The translations under genes were made by a program, and so were the position numbers. Shown in pieces: positions 24,401 to 35,463 of a stretch of DNA of 64,000 bases (its first letter is position 1; every line of letters begins with the position of its first letter). The notes under the pieces were generated by a model that saw nothing but the letters and a program-made list of their open reading frames with translations, had not been told where the DNA came from and ran no database searches. Source of the DNA: Caenorhabditis remanei (taxonomy: Eukaryota; Nematoda; Chromadorea; Rhabditida; Rhabditidae); NCBI RefSeq assembly GCF_010183535.1, contig NC_071333.1, positions 9,112,587-9,176,586 on the forward strand. The letters are read 5' to 3'.

Positions 24401-26679
24401 CTCCGGGAAGAAGACAACGGTATCTGATATATGGAGACATATACAATACTACACAATACAAATACTTACTGTCTTGCAAACGTAGTCTTTGAAATTTTGA
24501 CTGGATATCCTTTAATACGAAAACTGAGAAGCTCTGCCAGCAGTAAGTTTTTGATCTGACGATTCACAAGTGGAATATCGAATTTTTTGGGCTGTCGTTC
24601 GTTATTGCTCTTGATACAACGAACAAAGTTGACATGAGATCTAAAAATTTAACACGTTTAAGTCATAATTCATGCAAATTACCCATTAATTTTATCTGCT
24701 ATGTCTTGTGCTCCACGTAAAATGAACTGCGCTTGAGAGACAATCATATCAGAAGTGTTTGAACTGTAGCTCTCAACGAGTAGTCCAATAATCTAAATAT
24801 GTTTTGTAAAACCGGATGAAACAAATTGGTTATACTCACTGGGTTTTTACTAGAACGTAGAAGTTGGACAGCAGAAAATGAGACAATCCTCTTGTTTCTA
24901 GTGAAGAAATCGTTAACATTGTACCATGTAGTTCCAATACAATGTCTGACTCCAAACTCCATTCTCTCCTTGGTTCTTGCCTGAATAGAATGTTTTCCGT
25001 GTTACAAGATATTTTCTGAGTGTTACCTTTCCATAAGAACTACGGTCAGTATGGTTTAGATTACAATGTTCCAAATAGCTTTCGTGACTTCCTTTCGGAA
25101 ACTTGCATTCGTCATTTAACAACGGAAGCAATCCATATGGTTTTTTGAAAAGAAGCTCTACTGTTTTTCCGTTTTCAATACTGCTTGGCACCTGAAAATG
25201 GATAAAATAGTCATTAAAGTTGCCATTGACGACAAGCCTTGTAATCCACACTGATGCCATCCTTCGCATAATCCAAAAGTTGATCATGGAAACTATGTTT
25301 TACAAAAAGATTCTCAATTCTTTCATTCACGCTGTTGATAAGAAACTCCTCTACACCATTGTTGTTATATTTTTCAAATCCATAATGGTCCAGGATGGAA
25401 ATGACTCCGGTGTGCAACGGACACTTCAAATGAAGACCGATTCGGTTGAGAACCCATTTGAACAACTCTTCATAGATCATCATTGCGAATGAATCTCTGA
25501 AATAGAAAACTAATTGGAAATATTTGGAGCCAACTGACCTGTTGTCTAGCGCAGCATTCAGATCTATTGTAGTACCATCTTCTAATTTTGGCAACAAAAA
25601 GTTCAAGAGCTGATCGAAGTCAACTTCCAGAAGGAAAGCAACCCATTTGACTTCAGACATGTTTCCAATTTCGACAACATCATTCTCAACGTTGGGATTA
25701 CGTTTTGTACGGAAGTAGATATTTCCAATGTGAAGAATGGTGCAGATTATTTTGTAAATACTGATACAATGATCATCAGAAAAACCGAGAACGTGAAGAG
25801 CGCCTTCTAGGCTTTTGAAATGATTCACGTCAACTTGAATGTTCTCAGTTGAGTTCCCCTGGTTGATATAGAAAAACTTTTGGAGGCCTTTGATGCCAAA
25901 TTTTGCTTTCATTTCATCATTCAATCCGTGATACACTTCATAGAAAACATTGAAGTTTCTCTCTCCAGGTTTTTGAGAGATTACTCTCGGTGCTTCCAAT
26001 GGAACAGTATACTTCAAATTCAGACCGGTGAGAATATTTCTGCAAGAATCAAATATAATTGCTATCGTTGACTTCTGAAATATACCTTTTGTACAACAAA
26101 TCAATTGAGCATCCGTATCTCGTTGCTTCATCGTTCTTTAATGTTTTTGCGCAACCGAAACTCTTGAATACTGACTGAATCGCATTGGAATGCTTGTTGG
26201 TAATTTTGGATTTTGGTTGAGCAGTGAGATATTTGAAAGCTTGGAATGCGTTGTACGACTTTCCAGAACCAGACTCTCCTCTGAAATAAAAACATTGTTA
26301 GCTATAAGTTTGAAAGAAACGTTACCCGAGAACGATTGATTCTGCATTAGAACTCATACTGCTGATTCTGTCCAGTGCACTTCTGGCAACACCAGAAATA
26401 TAACATTTTTTAGAGCTTTGTTGTTCCAAATCGTTTGAACTATTTTCGGGTGACTTATTGAAATCGTTCACAAAAACTAAAACATTACTCGCCTTAGTCT
26501 GAAAAATAGCCGTACTGACTTCAACAATCACAATTGTTTTTCTTACGTAAGTTTGACCATTTTTGAACCGCTCGTGAAGGTTTTGAGCAATTCCAGCTTC
26601 AGACTGATCTCTAAAACAAATTTTTCCATTTCAGTATACTTAGTGCAGGAACTTACGAAATCTCAATAAGATTTTCCAT
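15500..26679 (-). CDS. hum-4: Unconventional myosin, two MyTH4-FERM tails
   Basis: Actin-based motor; 44 exons rebuilt from 26657-26679 to 15500-15580 join in phase into 2578 residues. The motor spans about residues 1-600: P-loop GGESGSGKS (about 87), altered switch I (NDEATRYG), switch II DHYGFE, and FVRCIKSN near its end. Two IQ-like helices follow (AAVVIQKNMKSFVAQNIYKR and AAIIKLQAGLRGWKAR, about 660-700). MyTH4-1 covers about 700-940 and a FERM F1 lobe 945-1040. A Pro/Gln/Met-rich linker runs to about 1715. The second half has KAPWKLTIRKEMFYPGE, an F3-like lobe (ISEHGIRLIV), SH3 (RALEDYVTSEVNHLSFKQGD, about 1960), MyTH4-2 (about 2090-2240) and FERM-2 to the end. The tail order and signature peptides resemble vertebrate myosin XV; HUM-4 is usually listed as class XII. 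One intron (25192-25237) appears to use a GC donor. The start MENLIEIS is supported by in-phase joining to the motor N-terminus. Confidence 0.9.
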
Positions 26680-28024
26680 ATTCGGAAACTATTCCGTTAG
26701 TTGCACTCTTCTGACTGGATTATTTTTCAGTATTTGCCCTGAAATAAAGATGATCATATTCGAGAATGCAACAATTTTTGAAGAGAGAATCAATAGAAAG
26801 AATGAAAAACTTGTGGGTTGTGGGTAGGAAAAAACAAGAATTAATCCAATAGCGAGATGTTCGATAAGATTGATAAGGGACAAGAAAAGTGTTTTGCAAA
26901 TCACCCAATGTGATTAACAGGCGCTAAACGGGCAGCATACCATAAAGGGATTGTAGAATGAAACAATATGATTAAGTTTTTTCGATGGAAAAAGTGGTCC
27001 AATAGACTGATTCTATTGTTTTTCGCATTACCGCTACCAGTAAATGAAAAACAGTAGGATCGCCCACTCAAGTTGATCATATTATCCAATTCGTACCAAC
27101 CAATACGTTATCTCCTCACTCGTATTGCAACACATGAAAACAATGAATATCCTTGAACTGCGAAAATTGTTAAAATGATGGAAACTAGGTTGAACCGTTC
27201 AATCAAATAAGTTGGAAGATGCTGACGATGGACAACGATGACGGTTTCTTGCCCGTCGAGTGTTGCAGTTGAACAACATTGCGGGCCGCCGGCTGCGGCG
27301 GATGTATAAATCGCGCCCAAGTCCGTTCATGGTCACTATAAGATCGAGTTATCTTATTATCACCCAAACATTTTCGGGATATATCTATCATTTGTATCTT
27401 TCTTTCTCTCCTTCCAAAACCGACAACGATTAGAAATTCTCAACGTTCTTCGTTTGGTATGTGCTGCTTTCCGAGAAGAAAGTGAAACAATTATTCCTTA
27501 TAAACATGTTCATATTGTTAGATGCCGTTGCATGTATACATTTAGGGATTTTCAAGTAAAACACTCAAACCTGCGCTGCAACAATAAATCAGAAAATGGT
27601 ACATACTAAACCAAATTGTTTGAGACGGAAAGCTTTTCAGTATTGCTAGAAATGTTCTAGTGCAGATGAAACCCTGTCTACAAAAGCATAGTTCATGGAA
27701 CTCTACTTTTGGCCTTCCTGTTTGTTTTGAGAATTTATCAACAATCAACTTTTTTATTAAAATAGTTCAAAAATACACAATAAAACTGTGTTACAAATAT
27801 TAATTGAAACATGTGTGAGAAGTACGTGTGAAATATATTATGATTATGAATGAGATCGAAACTAATGAGGAGAAGGAAACATTGAAAGCTGTAGATATTG
27901 TCATTGCAGTGGGTTTAAAATGACGCTTTTTTTGTTTTGTTTGTTTTTTCTATAAGAAAACAATGGAAATGATTAAAATATGAATGAAATGTGAAGGTGG
28001 GTGCTATGGCCGAAACTACATCAT
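26680..28024. other. Intergenic: hum-4 upstream and 3' flank of Ig-EGF gene
   Basis: No protein-like exon with usable splice sites. A GC-rich patch at about 27250-27310 stands out from AT-rich surroundings. An AATAAA-type signal on the minus strand near 27752-27757 could serve the Ig-EGF gene. The part next to 26680 is the likely hum-4 promoter. Confidence 0.45.
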
Positions 28025-29646
28025 TCAGACCATATTCGCTACGTCACCGTTTTTCTGCCCAGAAGGCGGCTGGTGAACTGCTGTGTACTCTCCAGAAACC
28101 CTGTAAATAAAAACCTGTGAAAACTTATTTTCAAACTTAAATCTTTTTTCAAGGCTTTGTTATTAATGTAACTGCAAGATAGGAATAGAAGAAAACATAC
28201 ATTGGTGGTTTGGCGACACTGTTGTTGTTAATAGTAGTCGTTGTGTACTTGGAGTAGTGGTGTGGATTACGCACTTTGAATTTGTAGAGGCAGTATGCAA
28301 GCAACACAATGATGATAATGAATACCAGAAGAGTCACAACAGGGGGCCCTGTAGTAAAAGAAGATTTGTGAAATGAAAAGTGAAAAATTAACAAAAAGCT
28401 AAAATAAAATTCACAACTAGTTAGGTTTTGATTACGTTTTGCGTTGAAATACGTTTTGATGAAATTATTGACAGAAAGAAAGACAGGACAATAGGTCACA
28501 GAAGTCTCAGTTATCCGAAACCTTGCTAGTTAGAAACTAAGGTGTTAAGAAGACATACAGTAAGCGCAGACTGGTGGAGTAATAACAGGATGAACCCTGA
28601 CCGGATCAGATATCATATCGCACGCAGCTCCCATCCATCCGATTTCGCAGCTGAAATATGAGAATGTTGAGAATCAATAAGAAACAGGAAGAAAAATATA
28701 ATAAAATGTTGTTTCTGAGAATAAAATGGGTGGCTGTCATGGTGAAATGAAATATGGGTATAAAGCTTTGAGGCGAGAAGAAAAACTTACACACAGCTGA
28801 AATGTCCTGAGGAGGTCTCAACATGACATTGATCGGCATGTTTGCAGCTGGCCATTTCCTCCCCATAACACAATCGGAATCCGTCAGGAAGAATGTGCTT
28901 CTTTTCTCCTTTCAATCTATACGAAGCAGACATACCGGGCTGAAAATCAGTGTGAAATGAAAAGAAATGATACAATTGATCGAAATGTGTGTTTAAAAAA
29001 AAGTATTTCAATTTATCACGGAATCTACTGTATAGTCAGCTATCAAGTTGACCCCACTCAAGATATCGAAATAGCATCAACTCATAAAAAATCAAAAACC
29101 AGAAAACCAACCGCTGAGCACTCGTAGACTCCATCATCTTTATCAGGTTGATAGTCGGTGATCTCGACATAAGAAGCATCTCTGAAAGAGAAACAACTGG
29201 TTTTTCAACAACTTGTCACTGATCACACTCACTTCTTGGTTTTCACGTAAGCAGGATCGATGGCTGTTCCTCCACGCAGCCATCGTAATGATCCTGTTTT
29301 GTCTTTTGGATGTTCACAGCGAATCAAAACACTCGATCCCTGCTCAACACCAATTAAAGTTGTACCGGAATGAATGTTTTCTGAAAATTTGAGCAATTTC
29401 ATTTCAACATTCCGTTTTTCTCTAGTTATCGATAATATTGAGTCATATTTTTGTGTTTTTGTTATGATACACATTCTCGGTTTCATGTGTTCATTTTAAC
29501 AAGTAGACAGCTGAAAATAGAAATGAGTCAGACTCACCTTCTAATCTTAAAATGTGCTCTCCAGCTATCGTGATTTGAAAGAGAACACTGAGGTAAACGA
29601 AGACAATTATCAGAATATGGCAATTCATGTTAAACAGTCCAGGCAT
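28025..29646 (-). CDS. Ig-EGF single-pass membrane protein (neuregulin-like layout)
   Basis: Seven exons (29538-29646, 29233-29380, 29112-29181, 28791-28939, 28559-28650, 28201-28348, 28025-28100) join in phase into 263 residues. A signal peptide (CHILIIVFVYLSVLFQITIAG) is followed by one Ig domain: Cys in VLIRCEH, Trp in LRWLRGG, and DDGVYECSA (residues about 40-110). A Cys-rich EGF-like module follows, ending FSCVCEIGWMGAACD (about 125-170). Then come a membrane segment (VVTLLVFIIIIVLLAYCLY, about 192-210) and a short Tyr/Pro-containing cytoplasmic tail. This is a type I surface protein, possibly a ligand precursor or adhesion molecule. C. elegans has named Ig-EGF (igeg) genes and this may be one; I cannot say which. 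A TTACAG acceptor-like site just upstream of the first ATG fits trans-splicing. Confidence 0.8.
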
Positions 29647-32600
29647 GTCTTGGATCAGTCTGTAACAGGATGATATCAATATGGATGAACAGGAAAGAGT
29701 GATTGGGAAGGATGACGAAAAATAAGAATAAGATGAAGAAGAAGAAGCAAAAAGAATGAATGTTAACTGGTTACATGGAATGACAGACTGACAACGTAAT
29801 ATTCACAATAAAACCAGGAAAGAGGGAGGAGAAGAACCAGACGGACTGAAAAAAAAGGTGGACAAACGTTAGGTTTATGGTAATGTGGTCATTGCGTAGG
29901 CGCCATTGGGGTTTACGAGTCGTGTAAATGTATTTCAATTGGAATCGTCACTCCTGGAGTTTCGAAATATTCCAAAAATTACGATTTCAAGCCGTTTTGC
30001 TCAAAAATCAATTTTACAAACCTGAAACCGACCGACAAAAAAGAACTAAAAGTGATAAGAAATGGAGTGGCATTGTGCTCTTTTAATCGATGACTGGAAT
30101 ACCCCCAATTCTAAAAAAGGAAGGGAAAGGCAATACTCTCGGCCTAGACAAACAATGAATAATCAGGGAAGAGCATTTTTCAAATATTTTGGCTGCTTCG
30201 TCTAGATATAGCTGTCCGCCCTCCAAAAAAATAATATAGAACTCTTTAGTGTTCATTTTATATGAAAGTCCAGCGCAAACACGAAAGAAACCTCCTACGT
30301 GTTTTATCATATTGTTTTTCAGCGACGCGCCGTTTTGATAGTAGGTACCACTTGAAAATCGCGGTATGAAATGTATGATATCATTGTAAGTTGTGCAAAC
30401 ATTAACAAAATTGAGGTTAAGCGGAGAACATGCTCAATGTCAGCAACCAATGAGAAATCAAAATGAGATCCAGTGTCTCTGGGAGATCAAACCGACAGTG
30501 TACCGAAGGATAAATGATTTCTGATATCATTTTTTCAAAACTTCTAAAAGTGACATCAGTCGGCACTCCCACCCAGAACATTGTCACAATTCTAAAACCA
30601 AAGACATATATAAACCAAAAACTAAGCATTTCAAAACATCACTACTGTAGCTTTTTGATCTCTGTGAATATATAAAAAGCCTATTAAACAATTAGTACTG
30701 CTGGGAATCTCGTTTCATATTTTTTAGATTCTCATTGCAGGGTGTTAAGATAAACCATAAACCACAGAAAAGAAACTGTCACATTGATGCAATTTATCAC
30801 TATCACTTGATTTATAAACGAAGTTCAATTACACAGAATAAAGAAGAACGGAAGAATGAGTTATATTCAAAGGGCTTTCCAGTGTTATATAAGAAAATTC
30901 AGATGACACATTGAACACACGAATAGGAAGGAAACACAGTTCCCACCTTATCAACTTTTTTAAAGTCTGAAAGCACAGCCGACACATTTCAGAGTTTGGC
31001 GAGAGAAATGCTATATATTTTATCACTTGTTTGTAAAATACTGGAAAATGAGCACACAGGCGGTTCGTTGAACTTTAGACGGCAAACTGGCACTGAAAAA
31101 TTCGGAACAAGATCAGTGTGAATTGATATGATATCATTCAATGTATTTCATGGTCTCCGTGTGTGCTTTCACGAGGGCGGACACCTCCCTATTGTGCAGG
31201 AAAAAAAAACGAGCAAACAGTTGGATTTACGTAGATCGAGTGGCGAAAGTTTGACAGCTTTTCAAATTTGGAATCTCGGCAGTGCGAAAGAGGTGCGAAA
31301 AAAGATCTCACTCAAAGTAGGTGATGGAGCCCCGATCAGACCACCCACGCGTTCGGTTTTTGTTTTCTATTCTTCATCTCAATGTTATTATTTTTGTCTT
31401 TTTTGGGACCTTAGAAAATGAAACACAAAAGAAAGAGAAACGTCGAAAACGGAAATGAGGAATTATAATCAAACGTCTCTCTCTCTTTGCAACCACAAGA
31501 CTACTGTCTTACCAAAAGTCATAAATAAAACAGTGGGCAATAGCAGAAATAGCCTGACAAGATTTACGTTCCGAATGGAAGATGTGACCTAAGTTTGATA
31601 AATCAAAGCAAGAGTCAAAAAAATGGAGGAAACCCTGAGTTTTGTTATGTGGTGACGTGGGACACGCTGTATTGATCAGGATTTATGACGGGTCGCGTAG
31701 GCAAAGATGAGTTAAGGTGACTCAGGTCTACTCCGCGAACTTGAATTCAATTCAATGCGTTTCTATGCAAATATTTCTGCAAAGCCCACACATTTCTTCG
31801 TTCTTTTTTCTATCGAGTACAATGTCTTGAAAAGGTCATGATCCACATCAAACAAAAATGTGATTTGTGGCTTCTATTGACTCACAAAGTCAAGAGTCAA
31901 AACATCTACAGTATGATTGTTATGAAAGATTTATCCAGAAAAAATAACAGATTGCTGATGTGAAGTCAAAAGTTGAAGGTAGCTTTTTATTTTAACAGAG
32001 TAAATAAAAGAACTGGTTGCAATATGCAAGTAACAATATGTACTTACGGATGAAATCACAGATGGTTAATCCATCAGGTTATAACGTAAAAATCATAATA
32101 CTGTTCAAATATTGAAAATGACTCTTGGAAGCGTTATTGGTCTTTGTAACAAAATTACAATTGTAAAATACACTACTTTCTGAAACAATCTGTTTCAATT
32201 TTCAATAAATTGAGGCTCAATGTATTTTTACTGAGAAACTATTATGGGTTATCTTTTCAGAAAGCGTACAGAATTTAAAAAAAAGATTTCATTTATTGAT
32301 CAATGACAGAATGATGCTGGCGTAAATATACTTTCTTAGACAGATTTGAAACTCACGTGTGATTTCAACTAACATACTTAATTTATCTCTATTGTATCTT
32401 TGCCAATAATGCATATACACTTTTTGATTGGTTCCAAAATGTGAATATCACGTGAATACTGAAATGAGACTAGAAAAGGTACTAAAACACTATGGCGAAT
32501 GTATGATGGTCTTAACATCAAAAGCCATTGTTCCAAAAATCTTCGGCCCAACTGCGTCACCGAAACGACAAGGATTTATTGCTTCTCATCTATATCTTTA

Positions 32601-33914
32601 ATGATTTCATTTCTTTGTGCCAAAACTTGCCCGTTTCTGACATCAATACGGGGCGCGTTAAGACCAAATATCTAAAATAAAAGAGAATCCTGAAACTGGA
32701 CAGTGACGTAATTAATTGAGAAGGTTGAAAGATTAGTTCATCGGTTAATTGATGTTATTTGTTTCTTCCGCTAATTTCAGATCGTTTTTGAGTTAAAGTG
32801 ATGTAACGATCTAGAAACAACGAAAGAATGAAACGGAGACATGTTTGGCCTCTGCTTTGGAACTTCTGTTTCAGGTGTTTCCTTTCCTCGGCTTTGGATA
32901 GCGCATGCTGATCTGATTTCTCTGACTTCTGCAGATCCTTTTTATACTAACGATGGTTATCACTCCTCACTAAATACTATGTCAAGTGGAGATACCGAGA
33001 TTCAGTACTCACGTCAGTTTCTCATATCATTCGTTATCAATCGAATCACTCTCATTTTATAATGACTCACATATCATTACAGTCTTTTGTCAATGAAATA
33101 TCTGTTTTGACCGTAAATGTCCACGACAGGGAACACTGAAGATGATCAGCGGAAGTGAAGATTGAAATATTGCGAAATAATGAAAATCTGGGTTTGATTC
33201 CAAGACTTTATATCATTTTTTCAGATACCGTAATAGACGGGCAACTAAAAAAACACTCGTCTTCCTGTATAAAAACACTCGAATCTTAGCGGCTCGTTTG
33301 ATATCACTCCTGATATCAAAATACTCAATGACAGAAGATCAACACTTGAAATAAGAGGCACTGGAAAAGAACGAAAACAAAAAAACTACTGTACTTTTTC
33401 ATGGAGAAACGTCTAGCTACAGAATCCTCTACTTAATTCTAACAACCATACAAAAGAAATCAAAACAAACGATTTAACAATTATCTCCCATCGCCTGCGT
33501 TATTTATTGTAAACAAATCTTATCAGTGTTCATAGGAAGATGCAAGACACAATAGAAAAAAGCAACAGAGATCGTGAAAAGAAATTAATTTCATTCTTAC
33601 AGTAAGCGGAGAGTTACAAAAAAGCGGCAATAGAATAAAATGGGTAGTTTTCCAAAAATTGTTTTGACGAGCCAAAAAGTATAAAATATAAGAAAATCGG
33701 TGTGTAGCAAGCATACGGTAATTAGATGACAAAGTTTGAACTGGGTACAGATTTTTTGCTGAAACTTGAAGCAATGAATTAGAGAGAGCTGACAAATTAC
33801 AGCTCGTGTCTTATGTACTTGTGATCTACAACATAATATTAAAGCATATATGAACTTGGGTTGTGAGTTTATGTCAACGTGGTGTAGGGGTCAATCATAT
33901 GGAGTCCGATTTGT
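29647..33914. other. Long intergenic region, no gene supported
   Basis: About 4.3 kb without a convincing exon. Minus-strand open frames at 30083-30310, 30417-30629, 30829-31026 and 32378-32560 are short, lack matching splice pairs and read like random AT-rich translations. It likely carries the Ig-EGF promoter next to 29647 and the 3' flank of the PAN gene. A short perfect hairpin lies at 33297-33320. Confidence 0.45.
33297..33320. repeat. Perfect 10-bp hairpin, 4-base loop
   Basis: TTTGATATCA (33297-33306) and its complement TGATATCAAA (33311-33320) flank a CTCC loop. It lies in noncoding DNA. Confidence 0.8.
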
Positions 33915-35463
33915 TTAGCCTTGAGATGGATTAATCTCCGACGTGCATCCATACTCGTATCCCAAGCTCTTGATCCTCATTGTACAAATGCATTCGCCGG
34001 TCTTGGAGAGATGGTCACCGGTCACTGGTCCATAGGAGAAGACTTGGTAGGCTGAAATAAATTAGTTCAAACGTTTTCATACCGACATTTTGACTGCACG
34101 GTCATCTGCTTTTATATCGTATGGTCTTTCTTCTCAAATACACACATTTGCGCAGCTTCCGCTAAGCCCTACACGATTGTATCATTGATCTATCATATCA
34201 GGAGAAAGTTTTCAACTAATCGAACTATCAATTCTTGTCGAGTTTCAACAATTCATCATTTGTTTTGTTTTGTCAGTCTCTTTTTTTAACTTCCACTCCT
34301 TTCCTTGCCACCAACAATCACTGTGTTAATTTGATTAATTCAAACACAGGACTTGTGAAGAGGTAAAAGAAAAAGAGGGAACCAACCAAAAGGCGCCAAT
34401 TAGAATAGAAGTCTTCCTTCGTTTTAGAAACGAAAAGAATGGCGAGACAGGTTTTCTGAAACGCCGATCGTCGGAAGTTTACTTTCGCGTGTGCGAATCG
34501 CTTTTTAGACGTCGTTTACGCGACCGTCCAGCAATTACAAACCTCTCTCTCATCTTTTTTTCAAATGGGTGTCACAATGAAATAAAAAAGAAACTACTAA
34601 ACCAAAATTGAATTCTGAAATCTAAACTGTTTGAGATGGTCTTCTGAACACAACTACTTAGGGAACATGAAAGTTCCTGTTCAGTGATAAAAAAACAACG
34701 GTTGTAGAAGGGTCACTGTAGTTTCATTTACGATGTCTTCTGTTTTCAATCTTGAATCTTGAAAGAACAACATATCAAACTCAAAATATAATTTATAGCC
34801 ATTTTGAAACTTTCAAGTGTTTTTAAGTCGACTTACCGGAGCAGTATTGTCGGCACTCTTCCTCGGATCTCAAGGTGAGGCGGTTGGTTTGGTCTCCGAG
34901 AATTTTGACATTCTTCAATGTGACACCTTCACCTGGTACAATTAATATCTCGTTGTTCAAAAACTATATGATTTTACCGTAACGGGAATTTGGCTTGAGA
35001 CCACTGGTCATGGTGAAGTCTTCAGTGGAGTGTCCGATGGCGTTCTTGAGGTAGCACCTGTAAAAAATAAATTATTTGAAGTGAAACTTAATAACTCTCA
35101 AACCTCTTCTTGGTGGTGTCATAGGTGTAGGCGATACAACAAGCGCTGTTCGAGCATTGCACGCAGCACTGGGTGATATCAACAGTCTGAAACTCGTCGA
35201 CGGTACCACCGTGCAAGACGACGTTTGGAAGGAAGAGGCACGATTGGACTGCAATAGAAATTTGAAGGTCTCTCGGAACTGATTTTCTTTCTTTTTTCAC
35301 AAAAAAATTGCTAAATGTTGATAACTGTAAATACTCATGGTAACAACTGATCCTCATAAAACAAAGTAATTGAAAATTACTGAAAAATAGCAGTTTAGAG
35401 AGACTTACCGGAAGCCGTACCAATGTGCATCATCATCAAAACGAAGATGGACGTGGCAATCAT
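33915..35463 (-). CDS. Secreted PAN/apple-like cysteine-rich protein
   Basis: Five exons (35409-35463, 35104-35248, 34978-35057, 34837-34932, 33915-34051) join in phase into 170 residues. A signal peptide (MIATSIFVLMMMHIGTAS) precedes a Cys-rich domain with QCCVQCSNSACCIAYTYD and RCYLKNAIG, the spacing seen in PAN/apple modules that bind carbohydrate or protein. A second, looser repeat has EEECRQYCSAYQVFSYG and GECICTMRIK. No membrane anchor follows, so it is probably extracellular. The fourth intron (34052-34836) is much longer than the others and could hold regulatory sequence. The family call rests on cysteine pattern only. Confidence 0.75.

Noticed and set aside
31653..31660. TGACGTGG, an unfolded-protein response element-like string
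   Set aside because: It lies far from pek-1, in a gap beside unrelated genes. An 8-mer alone is not evidence.
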